Origin: Planctomycetota bacterium
GTDB taxonomy: Bacteria; Planctomycetota; Phycisphaerae; Phycisphaerales; SM1A02
Length of the DNA: 44,820 nt
Assembly: GCA_024226535.1 (NCBI GenBank)
Contig: JAAELP010000409.1
Span: 1 to 44,820, forward strand
Reading direction: 5' to 3'
The notes beneath the pieces were generated by a model. That model did not search any database. It was not told the origin of the DNA and saw only the letters and a program-made list of their open reading frames with translations. Positions 16,756 through 24,106 of the stretch are shown one piece after another (the first letter of the stretch is position 1; every line of letters begins with the position of its first letter). The translations under genes were made by a program, and so were the position numbers.

Positions 16756-17507
16756 CGACCACCCGTGTCAGGACGACGGACGCTGCGGCGACCTTCGAGC
16801 GCGAGCTGATCGACGCCGACGACGTCGCGCGCGTGCAGACGTGGCGCGACCAAGGCGCCGACGAGGCCACGGTCGCATGGTGCTGGGCGGAGCGTCGTCT
16901 CGACGAGATCATCGCCACGCAGCGCGATCGGTGGCCGCATGTGGTCATCGCGGGAGCGCCCGGCGAGGCGGCGACGCGTCTGGGTCGCGAGATCGCAGAG
17001 CGTGACGGGCTCGCGCGCCGCCCGCTGGCCCACGGCGCCCTCGGACGCGAGCGGAACATCGACCGTGACCTGGTTCCGTCGTACCTGGCCGAGCCCTCGC
17101 TGGCCGTGCTGCACGCCAAGGCGACGACCGCGAACGTGGAGATCCTGGAGCGCATGGCGATCGCGCCGATCGTCGTCGTCGAGCCGTTGACGACGCTGCT
17201 CGTCCGCGCCCGCGACGCGTTGGGCCGCGGCGGGCCGTTCGACGCGTTCGTCCACGTGCCGCCGGGGTTCGGCGAACGTCGCGAAGCGGCGCGGCTGCGC
17301 TTCGCCGCTCACGCGTGCACGCCGTGGCTCGTGAGCTTTCTCTTCTCGTGGCAGGAGGCGGCGGATCGGCTCCACGTGCGATGGCGGCACGTCGTCGACG
17401 ATGCCGCCGTCGAGCTTCCCGCGGACATCATGGAGATCGCGCGCGCGGTCGCGGCGCCGTACCGCGACGACTTCGACCTCGCGCCGCTCGGGATCGGGGG
17501 ACCCTGA
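16752..17507 (+). CDS. Sulfotransferase-like protein with degenerate PAPS site
   Basis: 251 aa, start TTG 16752 in a TTGA overlap with the upstream stop. It aligns along its length with the preceding sulfotransferase: LDEIIATQRDRWPHVVIAG against IDDIVAANRDRCRHVLVAS, and AHACTPWLVSFLFSWQEAAD against the corresponding MMTPWLLSIVTSWQDAEA. The PAPS loop reads AGAPGEAATRL (68-77 region) instead of SMPKSASTWL: the Lys, both Ser and the Trp are lost. The 3'-phosphate motif is also changed (VVEPLTTLLVRARD). It is therefore probably not catalytic as a sulfotransferase. It could be a regulatory or scaffold partner, or a decaying duplicate, but the frame is intact and translationally coupled. Confidence 0.7.
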   Translation: MTTTRVRTTDAAATFERELIDADDVARVQTWRDQGADEATVAWCWAERRLDEIIATQRDRWPHVVIAGAPGEAATRLGREIAERDGLARRPLAHGALGRERNIDRDLVPSYLAEPSLAVLHAKATTANVEILERMAIAPIVVVEPLTTLLVRARDALGRGGPFDAFVHVPPGFGERREAARLRFAAHACTPWLVSFLFSWQEAADRLHVRWRHVVDDAAVELPADIMEIARAVAAPYRDDFDLAPLGIGGP

Positions 17508-17508
17508 C

Positions 17509-20379
17509 ATGCGGTGGCTCATCGCCAGCGCCGCGCACCGTCCGGAGCAGGGGGGGATCGGCAGCTACGTCGCGGGCTTCGTCGAGATCGCCGTCGCCGC
17601 AGGTTGGGAAGTTCACCTGCTTACGCGTCCGGGCGATCGCCACCCCCCGGGGGCGATCGTGCACATCGTGCGCACGCCGGATGACGATCCGGCATTCGAC
17701 ACGCGGCTGGACGCCCTGCGGCGGATCGACCGTGTTCGCCCCTATCGATACGGGTCGTGGGCGCTCGCCGTCGCGCGCACTCTGCTGGCGATCGACGTGG
17801 ACGTGGACGTCGTGGAGTTCGTGGACAGCCAGGCGCAGGGCCTCGTGGCGATCGAGAGCGCCGCGGTCCGGTCGCGGTTTCGCGACGTGCCGATGGTCGT
17901 CTCGTCGCACACGCCGATGCACCTCGTCGCGCGGCTCAACGGCGACGACGAGCGACGCTTCGGACGTCACCTCTACCACGATTGGGAGCGCCGGGCCCTC
18001 CACGCCGCCGACGGCGTCTTCGCGCCGAGCCACCTGCTGCTGGACGCGCTGGACCCGGTGCCCGTGACCGCGGTGATCCCGGCGCCGGTCGTCGGGCGGC
18101 CGGCGCGAAAGGCGGGGGGGCGGGCCGGCGGGAGCGCCGAGACGATCGTGTTCGCCGGTGGCATCGAGCCGGCGAAGGGCGTGGTGACCTGGATGCGGAG
18201 CCTGCCTGCGGTGCTGGAGCGGCATCCCCGGGCCGAGGCGGTGCTCATCGGGCCCGACCGCCCGGGCCCCGGCGGAAGCTGGGTCGAGCACCTGCGCGAC
18301 GGTCTTCGCGGCTCGGTGCGCGAGCGGGTGCGCTGGACCGGCCCGCTGGATCATGACGCGGTTGCCGCCGAGATCGACGCGGCGACGCTCGTCGTCGTGC
18401 CAAGCGTGTTCGAGAGCTTCTCCTACGTCGCCGCCGAGGCGCTCGTGGCGGGGTGTCCCGTCGTCGTTTCCGATCGCGTGGGGCTCGCGGAGATCGCACC
18501 GAGCGTGCCGATCGTGCCGGCCGGGGACGCGGAAGCGTGGGCCGCGGCGCAGCTCGACGCGCTCGCCCATCCGAATGCCGCCCGCGCGACCGCGCTTCGT
18601 GGGCGGGCGGAGTTGCTGGAGGCGTGCCGGGGCGAGCGCCTGCTGGAGGCGAGGCGGGAGCTCGTCGAGCGGTCTCGTGTCGCCCGGGGAGCGGTCGATC
18701 CGGCGTCCGAGCCCGATGCCATCGACGCCATGGAATCCGTCCTCGATGCGATCGAGCGTCAGGAAGCCGCCGCGGCACGGCCTCGCGCGGAACCCGCCAA
18801 ATGCCCGCGTCACCTGTCACGAACCACCCCCGCGTCGGCCGATGAAGCCAGCATGCCACTCCACTCCATCGTGATTCCCACCCGTGACCGTCCAGCCCTC
18901 GTCGGCGGTGCCGTCCGCAGCGCCCTCGCCCAGACGGTGACGGACCTCGAGGTCGTCGTTTCCGACAACTCCACCGATGATCGCACGGCCGAGGCGCTGC
19001 GGGACGTCGACGATCCGCGGTTCCGCTACGAACGCACGCCATCGCCGTTGCTGATGCACGACAGTTGGCAGTTCGCGCTGGAGCAGACCCGGGGCGAGCG
19101 CGTGGCCTTCCTCTGCGACGACGACGCCTTGCATCCGGAGACCCTGGAGCTGGCCGACGGTGTGCGCTCCCTGACCGGGGCCGAGGTCGTCACGTGGCGC
19201 TCGTGCTCGTTCCTCTCCTTGGATTGGATCGTGCCCGCCGAGCGGGGGCGCGTGCGCTTCGGGGCTCCGTTCTCCGACGCGGTGTTCGAGGTCGACGGCG
19301 AACGCGTGCTGGATCTCGCCTACGACCTGCGGGTGACGCTGACCGATCGCGTGCCCAAGATGCTCAACTGCTCCGTGGCCCGCGCCACGATCGACCGCGC
19401 CCGCGCCGACGGCGCGTCCCTGTTCCGGCCGTCGTGCCCCGACTACTCGGCGATGGTGACGCTCGCCCTCTTCGCCCGGGGCATCGTGCTCATCGACGCA
19501 CCGCTGCTCGTGGTCGGCGCGACGCCGCTGTCGATCGGACCGTCGTCCGTGCACGATGGCGAGGCGTCGAGGAAGTTCGTCGAGGAACTACGGGCTCGGG
19601 AGCCGGAGATGATCATGCCGGAGGTCCTCGGGCCGGCCGCGTCCTGGATCGGGCAGACGATGATGCAGTGCGCGCATGACATCGGAGGCCTTGCCGACTA
19701 CACCGTCGACCCCGTGAACCTGTACGGGCTGGTCGGCGTCGAGCTGACGCGGTCCCGGGATGCCGGCGGCGACGTCGAAGCCCTGGCTGCCGCCTGGAAC
19801 GCAGCCCTCGCCGGACCGCTGAGCGATCACGCCGACGCGATCCGGGCGTTCGTCAGCGAGCGGAAGGTCATCGAGTCCGACGCGTACCTGCGACGGGCTC
19901 CCGAGACCCCGGCGGTGCTCGGCGTCGGTCCGTTCACCGTCGATGACACCGACGCGACCGCGATGGACGCCGAGGCCATCGACGACGTCGCCGCGGCGAT
20001 GCCGGACTGGCTCGACGAGCACGCGATCCCGCTCGCGGACCTCTGGGACTCCGTCGACGAGCGCGCGGGCGCGCGGCGCCCCGTGCTCTACGGGCTCGGC
20101 ACCAACGGCCGCGCGTTGCTGCGCTGCCTGCCGGCGCGGCACCCGGTGCGAGAACGCCTCGCGGTGTGCGACGACGCCGACGATGACCGGGGATCATGGT
20201 CGGCGGCGACGTCCGACGACCTCGATCCCGCCCGCGACTTCGTGCTCGTGACACCGTCGTCGGCGGCGGGGATCCGGGACCGGCTCGCGTCCCGCGGCTT
20301 CCGACCCGAGCGGGACATGACCACGGCCGACGAGCTCATGCGGCTTAGGTCCTGTCTGACGGCTCAGGGATTCGCGTGA
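17509..20379 (+). CDS. Bifunctional GT4-GT2 glycosyltransferase fusion
   Basis: 956 aa. Residues 1-400 are a GT4 enzyme: N-lobe EQGGIGSYVAGF, C-lobe FAGGIEPAKGVVTWM (about 217) and the E-x7-E loop FESFSYVAAEALVAGCPVVV (about 301). A low-complexity linker follows. From about 449 (MPLHSIVIPTRDRPALVGGA) a GT2 domain begins, with VSDNSTDDRT and CDDDALHPETLE (Asp537 region). The last ~100 residues have a nucleotide-binding-like fold start, VLYGLGTNGRALLRCLP. No stop separates the domains, but ATG 18853 could start a second product in the same frame. The final residues RSCLTAQGFA and the stop are encoded by an inserted element (see 20348-20508). It starts 1 bp after the previous gene. Confidence 0.85.
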   Translation: MRWLIASAAHRPEQGGIGSYVAGFVEIAVAAGWEVHLLTRPGDRHPPGAIVHIVRTPDDDPAFDTRLDALRRIDRVRPYRYGSWALAVARTLLAIDVDVDVVEFVDSQAQGLVAIESAAVRSRFRDVPMVVSSHTPMHLVARLNGDDERRFGRHLYHDWERRALHAADGVFAPSHLLLDALDPVPVTAVIPAPVVGRPARKAGGRAGGSAETIVFAGGIEPAKGVVTWMRSLPAVLERHPRAEAVLIGPDRPGPGGSWVEHLRDGLRGSVRERVRWTGPLDHDAVAAEIDAATLVVVPSVFESFSYVAAEALVAGCPVVVSDRVGLAEIAPSVPIVPAGDAEAWAAAQLDALAHPNAARATALRGRAELLEACRGERLLEARRELVERSRVARGAVDPASEPDAIDAMESVLDAIERQEAAAARPRAEPAKCPRHLSRTTPASADEASMPLHSIVIPTRDRPALVGGAVRSALAQTVTDLEVVVSDNSTDDRTAEALRDVDDPRFRYERTPSPLLMHDSWQFALEQTRGERVAFLCDDDALHPETLELADGVRSLTGAEVVTWRSCSFLSLDWIVPAERGRVRFGAPFSDAVFEVDGERVLDLAYDLRVTLTDRVPKMLNCSVARATIDRARADGASLFRPSCPDYSAMVTLALFARGIVLIDAPLLVVGATPLSIGPSSVHDGEASRKFVEELRAREPEMIMPEVLGPAASWIGQTMMQCAHDIGGLADYTVDPVNLYGLVGVELTRSRDAGGDVEALAAAWNAALAGPLSDHADAIRAFVSERKVIESDAYLRRAPETPAVLGVGPFTVDDTDATAMDAEAIDDVAAAMPDWLDEHAIPLADLWDSVDERAGARRPVLYGLGTNGRALLRCLPARHPVRERLAVCDDADDDRGSWSAATSDDLDPARDFVLVTPSSAAGIRDRLASRGFRPERDMTTADELMRLRSCLTAQGFA
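20348..20370 (+). repeat. Left terminal inverted repeat
   Basis: 23 bp, identical to the reverse complement of 20486-20508. It is read through by the upstream glycosyltransferase frame as RSCLTAQG. Confidence 0.9.
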
Positions 20380-20415
20380 GTGCGATGCTTTCCGCCGTGG
20401 CAAGGAGGTGAGCCG

Positions 20416-20511
20416 ATGGCATATTCACTGGATATTCCGAGGTTCACCGACGCCGCCACGGCGGAAATGGTCGTGCTCAGGCGGGTCCCTGAGCCGTCAG
20501 ACAGGACCTAG
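20416..20511 (+). CDS. 31-codon frame inside the MITE, possible transposase remnant
   Basis: AAGGAGGTGA (20402-20411), a full match to the 16S 3' end, precedes ATG 20416. The frame encodes MAYSLDIPRFTDAAT and 16 more residues, and its TAG stop is made of the TA duplication plus the flanking G. The MAYSLD start resembles the N-terminus of some IS630-family transposases, so it may be the 5' end of a lost transposase gene fused to the 3' TIR. Whether the peptide is made or has any role cannot be told from sequence. Confidence 0.35.
   Translation: MAYSLDIPRFTDAATAEMVVLRRVPEPSDRT
20486..20508 (-). repeat. Right terminal inverted repeat
   Basis: 23 bp, exact reverse complement of 20348-20370. Its outer C plus the TA duplication forms the TAG stop of the minus-strand methyltransferase. 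Confidence 0.9.
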
Positions 20512-21473
20512 TCACGCCGTCCCATGAAGATGAAGCCGTTGGGCTGAAGGAACCCGGCGCTGACCCCGAGCCGGTCGTAGGCGGCGATGAAATCCGCGAG
20601 GCGGGCGACGACTTCGGAATCGCCTCGGAGGCCGCCGAGCAGTCGGTAGATGAATGAGGGCGTGGGACGCAGCTCCACCTGCTGGAAGCGCCGGCGAGCC
20701 GCGGCGAGGATCTCCGAGCCCGTCGAGACGTTGTCGTGCGGCGACTGCCCCGCCTCGTGCGGGTCGCGCTCGTGCACGAACTCCTCGTGGATCTCGTCGA
20801 TGTAGCGACGGAGCGCCTCTTCATCGTCGAGCCCCTCGGTGTGCTCGGCCCCCTCGTACCAGTGGCCCGTGATCGAGAGCAGCGCGCGGATCAGCGCGAC
20901 CTGCGCCGCATCGTCCACGCGCCACCGTTCGTGGCGGGGCTCGCCGCACAGGAGATGTCCCCCGTGACGCAGGTGGTGCGCCACGCGTTCGAGAGCGGCC
21001 TCCACGTCGGGGAGATGGTGCAGGCAGCCGGAGAAGAGCACGACGTCGTACTGCCCGTCGACGTCCTCGAACGCGCACTCGTCGTACTCCAGGGAACCGA
21101 ATCCGTCCGGCCACGGGTTCGTGGCGAGCGTCTCGCGGGCGATCTCGATGCACGCGGAAGACACGTCGATCGCGTGCACGTGGTGCCCGGCGCGGGCCAG
21201 CTCCAGGGAGACGTACCCCGCGCCGCACCCGACGTCGAGGATCCGCACCGATGGGCCCGCGTGATCCGCGATCAGCTCGAGGAACGCAACGACGTGTCGC
21301 CCGAGGTAGAGATCGATGAACTGCGGATCGCGCCAGAAGCTCTTGTAGAAGTGCTCGCAGCGGACGGCGCGACGCAGGTCCGGCACGAACCCGGCCGCCA
21401 CCCGCTCCCGGATACGCCGGTCGAACGCGTCAGCCTCCGCGGCGACGTCGATCGTCGAATGCGTTGGTTGCAT
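20508..21473 (-). CDS. Class I SAM-dependent methyltransferase
   Basis: 321 aa from ATG 21473 (MQPTHSTIDV). SAM-binding motif I is RILDVGCGAGYVSLEL, followed by the acidic end of strand 2 in VHAIDVSSACIEIA and YDVVLFSGCLHHLPD as motif II. The C-terminal third (YEGAEHTEGLDDEEALRRYI onward) is not a family I recognise. It is the last gene of a minus-strand glycan operon, starting 4 bp after the aminotransferase stop, so a sugar or lipid-sugar substrate is likely. Its TAG stop lies on the edge of the MITE. Confidence 0.82.
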   Translation of the reverse strand: MQPTHSTIDVAAEADAFDRRIRERVAAGFVPDLRRAVRCEHFYKSFWRDPQFIDLYLGRHVVAFLELIADHAGPSVRILDVGCGAGYVSLELARAGHHVHAIDVSSACIEIARETLATNPWPDGFGSLEYDECAFEDVDGQYDVVLFSGCLHHLPDVEAALERVAHHLRHGGHLLCGEPRHERWRVDDAAQVALIRALLSITGHWYEGAEHTEGLDDEEALRRYIDEIHEEFVHERDPHEAGQSPHDNVSTGSEILAAARRRFQQVELRPTPSFIYRLLGGLRGDSEVVARLADFIAAYDRLGVSAGFLQPNGFIFMGRRD

Positions 21474-21477
21474 GTCG

Positions 21478-22632
21478 TCACTCCCGATGGCGGTGGACTC
21501 TGAGGATGCGCCGGAGCTTCTCGGCGACGTAGCGCACGTCGTCGCGCGTGAGCTGGAGGCCGCTGGGCAGGTTGATGCCGCGCGGCGCAAGCTGGTACGC
21601 GACCGGGTTCCGCTCGCGCGCGCCGCGGGCCGAGGGCAGGTCGGCGCACGCCGGCAGCGAGCTGAGCGGGTGAAAGAACGGCCGCGTGTCGATTCCGGCT
21701 TTGGAGAGCTGCGCGGCGAGCCCGTGCTTGTCGATCTCGAAGCGCTCGTCCCACGTGGCGGTGACCATCCAGGCGCCGCCGCGACCGTCCGGCGGATGGG
21801 GGTTGAGCCGGAGACCGTCCACGGCGCCGAGGTCCTCCTCGTACCACTCCAGGATCGCGCGCTTGCGATCGACGATCTCGTCGGCCCGCTCGAGCTGGGC
21901 GAGCCCCATCGCCGCCTGCATCGCGCTCATCCGGTACTTGTACGCGAAGACCGTGTTCACGAAGAGCGTGTCGCCCGGCGCTCGACCGTGATCGCGCAGC
22001 ATCAGGCAGCGATTGCGGAGCGTCTCGTCGTCGGTGACGAGCATGCCGCCCTCGCCGGTGGTCAGCGTCTTGGATCCGTGGAAGCTGAAGACGCCGGCGA
22101 GCCCGAAGCTCCCGGCGCGGCGCCCGCGTTGCTCGGCGCCGATCGCCTCGGCCGCGTCCTCGATGACGGGGATGCCACGCGGCTCCGTCACCGCCTCGAT
22201 CGCGGCCATGTCGGGGAGCCCGCCGTAGACGTCCACGGCGATGACCGCCCGGGTGTTCGGCGTGATCGCCCGCTGAAGCGACTCCGGGCAGAGGCACCAC
22301 GTCGCGGGATCGATGTCGGCGAAGACCGGGGTGGCGCCGACGTAGACGATCGGCGCCGCGGAGGCGATCCACGTGATCTCCGGCACGATGACCTCGTCGC
22401 CGGGACCGATGTCGAGCGCCGCGAGCGCAAGGTGGATCGCCGACGTGCACGACGGCAACGCGATCGCATGACGCCGGCCGACCCACGCCGCGAAGCGCGC
22501 CTCGAACCGGTCGTGGTAGACGCCCGCGTGCTCCTGCCAGGCGTTTCGAGCGGCGTCGGTGACGTAGCCGACCTCGTGGTCGGTGATCCACGGTCCCGAA
22601 ACCGGTATGTTGCGCGTCAGGGTCTGATGCAT
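21478..22632 (-). CDS. DegT/DnrJ/EryC1/StrS sugar aminotransferase
   Basis: 384 aa. These PLP enzymes transaminate nucleotide-linked keto-sugars. The PLP lysine is Lys188 in FSFHGSKTLTTGEGG; LPSCTSAIHLALAALDIGPG is the cofactor phosphate region and VIEDAAEAIGAEQRGR holds the Asp that binds the pyridine nitrogen. The lysine argues against a RfbH-type dehydrase, which has His at that position. The start (MHQTLTRNIPVSGPWIT) overlaps the upstream gene by 16 bp. With the formyltransferase-like gene at 24103 it suggests a formamido sugar. Confidence 0.92.
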   Translation of the reverse strand: MHQTLTRNIPVSGPWITDHEVGYVTDAARNAWQEHAGVYHDRFEARFAAWVGRRHAIALPSCTSAIHLALAALDIGPGDEVIVPEITWIASAAPIVYVGATPVFADIDPATWCLCPESLQRAITPNTRAVIAVDVYGGLPDMAAIEAVTEPRGIPVIEDAAEAIGAEQRGRRAGSFGLAGVFSFHGSKTLTTGEGGMLVTDDETLRNRCLMLRDHGRAPGDTLFVNTVFAYKYRMSAMQAAMGLAQLERADEIVDRKRAILEWYEEDLGAVDGLRLNPHPPDGRGGAWMVTATWDERFEIDKHGLAAQLSKAGIDTRPFFHPLSSLPACADLPSARGARERNPVAYQLAPRGINLPSGLQLTRDDVRYVAEKLRRILRVHRHRE

Positions 22633-23393
22633 CGCAGGTATCCGTCCGGGGCGGTGGTGATCTGGAGCTTGTCGGGGATCGCGCGGTCGATCTCGAAGTC
22701 GCCGGTGCCGCCGATGTATGCGTGTACCGCGGTCTTCGGGTTGTCGCCCTTGTCCCAGCGCGTGTCGCTCAGGAACCCCGCCGGCAGGTCCTCGATGATC
22801 GTGTCGAGCACGACGAGGTAGCAGTCGCGGGTGACGAGCGGGCCGTACGCCTCCAGTTCGGCGAGCACGTGGGCGTGGGAGTGGTGCGAGTCGAGGATCA
22901 CCATCACGCGGTCGCCGTCGCCGACGTGCCCGCGCACACGGTTCACGATGCCGGAATCGATCGACGACCCCTCGATCATCGTGATGCGCCGGCTCATCGG
23001 GTGCTCCTCGATCGCGGCGCGGTTGTGCTCCCGAATGTCGATGTCCACGGCAACGACGCGACCGTCGCCGCCGAGCAGTTCGAGCATCGACGCGGAGAAG
23101 ACGGCCGACCCGCCGTGGGCGATGCCCGTCTCGATGATGACGTTCGGACGCGTGGACCAGATCAGCTCCTGGATGGCGATCATGTCCGCCGGGAACTGGA
23201 TCACCGGCCGGCCCATCCACGAGAAGTTGTAGGTGAAGCGGTTCGGAGTCGCCCGCATGATCCACTCCACGGAGCGTCTCCGCAGCTCCTCGTCGCGTCC
23301 GAGAGCGGCGATCTGCTCGCGGCGCTCGACCGCGAAGGCGGCGACGGGATCCGTGGGGGTGGGGGCGGGGGCGGTCTCGGGCGTGGTGGTCAT
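22617..23393 (-). CDS. CmcI-type cephalosporin hydroxylase / rhamnosyl O-methyltransferase family protein
   Basis: 258 aa from ATG 23393. The fold is a class I SAM-binding domain: RPNVIIETGIAHGGSAVFSA as motif I, VVAVDIDIREHNR after strand 2 and VMVILDSHHSHAHVLAELEA with the conserved DSxHxxxHVxxEL. Despite the family name most members act as O-methyltransferases on sugars or surface glycolipids. A Pro/Thr-rich N-terminal stretch precedes the domain. It overlaps the aminotransferase by 16 bp and follows the wbqC gene by 20 bp. Confidence 0.85.
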   Translation of the reverse strand: MTTTPETAPAPTPTDPVAAFAVERREQIAALGRDEELRRRSVEWIMRATPNRFTYNFSWMGRPVIQFPADMIAIQELIWSTRPNVIIETGIAHGGSAVFSASMLELLGGDGRVVAVDIDIREHNRAAIEEHPMSRRITMIEGSSIDSGIVNRVRGHVGDGDRVMVILDSHHSHAHVLAELEAYGPLVTRDCYLVVLDTIIEDLPAGFLSDTRWDKGDNPKTAVHAYIGGTGDFEIDRAIPDKLQITTAPDGYLRCIRP

Positions 23394-23413
23394 GATCTCT
23401 TGGTTCCGGGCGC

Positions 23414-24106
23414 TCAGGATGCGGTGGCGAGGAACGCGCGCCACGGTCGCAGGACGGCTCCGATTCGCCGCGCCGCGTCCGGAGCGTGCTCCAGCACGTC
23501 CAGGGCCGTCACGTACGGATCGAAGGGGCCGTGCGGCTGGTCGTACGGCGCGAGGTCGTAGTCGAGGTATCGGATCTCGACGCCTTCGGACTCGAAGAGC
23601 TCGTGGTCGAGATAGCCGGCGCCGCCGTGGCCGGTGAGATAGACGGTCGCGCCGACGACCCGACAGAGATCGAGGATGCGGTCCGACCCGCGACCGGTGA
23701 CGTCCAGCGAAGAGCTGGACCGAGTGGGCGTGGAGATCGCCAGCGCCTCCGCCATCGCCGCCGCGAGAGCGACGTTGAGTTCGGCGAGGTGGGTCCAGCG
23801 CTGTTCGTAGATCGGAGCGACGATCTCCGCGGCCCGCGGCAGGTGCTGCCGCAGCGAAGCGAGGTGCTTGCGTCGCCACGAGTCGCCGGCGAGCCGGGCG
23901 TCACGGATCAACTGGTCGGCCTGGCGCCGCACGGGCAGGCTGAGCCGCCGCACGCCCTGGGCGGTCTTGATCGTCGTACGCGTCTGGTAGCTGCGGCCGC
24001 GCGGCAGCGGGGCGTCGTCGAGGTGGATGAACACGTCGGCGAGACGCAGGAGGGCGAAGTACCCGCGCCACGGCAGGTAGCAGGGTTGCATGACGGCGAC
24101 CTTCAT
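23414..24106 (-). CDS. WbqC family protein
   Basis: 230 aa from ATG 24106 (MKVAVMQPCYLPWRGYFALL), the typical family start. Other family traits are VFIHLDDAPLPRGRSYQTRT and VYLTGHGGAGYLD near the C-terminal half. WbqC proteins recur in O-antigen and glycan clusters that make amino or acylamino sugars; their precise reaction is not settled. It overlaps the formyltransferase gene by 4 bp (ATGA), so the two products are probably made in equal amounts. Confidence 0.9.
   Translation of the reverse strand: MKVAVMQPCYLPWRGYFALLRLADVFIHLDDAPLPRGRSYQTRTTIKTAQGVRRLSLPVRRQADQLIRDARLAGDSWRRKHLASLRQHLPRAAEIVAPIYEQRWTHLAELNVALAAAMAEALAISTPTRSSSSLDVTGRGSDRILDLCRVVGATVYLTGHGGAGYLDHELFESEGVEIRYLDYDLAPYDQPHGPFDPYVTALDVLEHAPDAARRIGAVLRPWRAFLATAS

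Larger units (their letters stand above)
20348..20508. mobile_element. 161-bp MITE-like element with perfect 23-bp TIRs
   Basis: The ends are exact 23-bp inverted repeats beginning GGTCCTGTCTGACGG (20348-20370 and 20486-20508 reversed), flanked on both sides by TA (20346-20347 and 20509-20510). Inverted similarity continues inward with mismatches to include TTTCCGCCGTGG (20389-20400) against CCACGGCGGAAA (20456-20467). The middle holds a perfect Shine-Dalgarno sequence and a short frame. Size, TIRs and TA duplication fit a MITE or internally deleted transposon that duplicates TA, as IS630/Tc1-mariner elements do; the family is inference. It lies between two convergent genes and supplies both stop codons. 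Confidence 0.85.

Noticed and set aside
17509..20379. Two separate glycosyltransferase genes split at 18853
   Set aside because: No stop codon separates the domains and no good ribosome site precedes ATG 18853; kept as a fusion with a note.
21478..22632. RfbH-type CDP-sugar 3-dehydrase
   Set aside because: The PLP-binding Lys188 is present; RfbH has His there.
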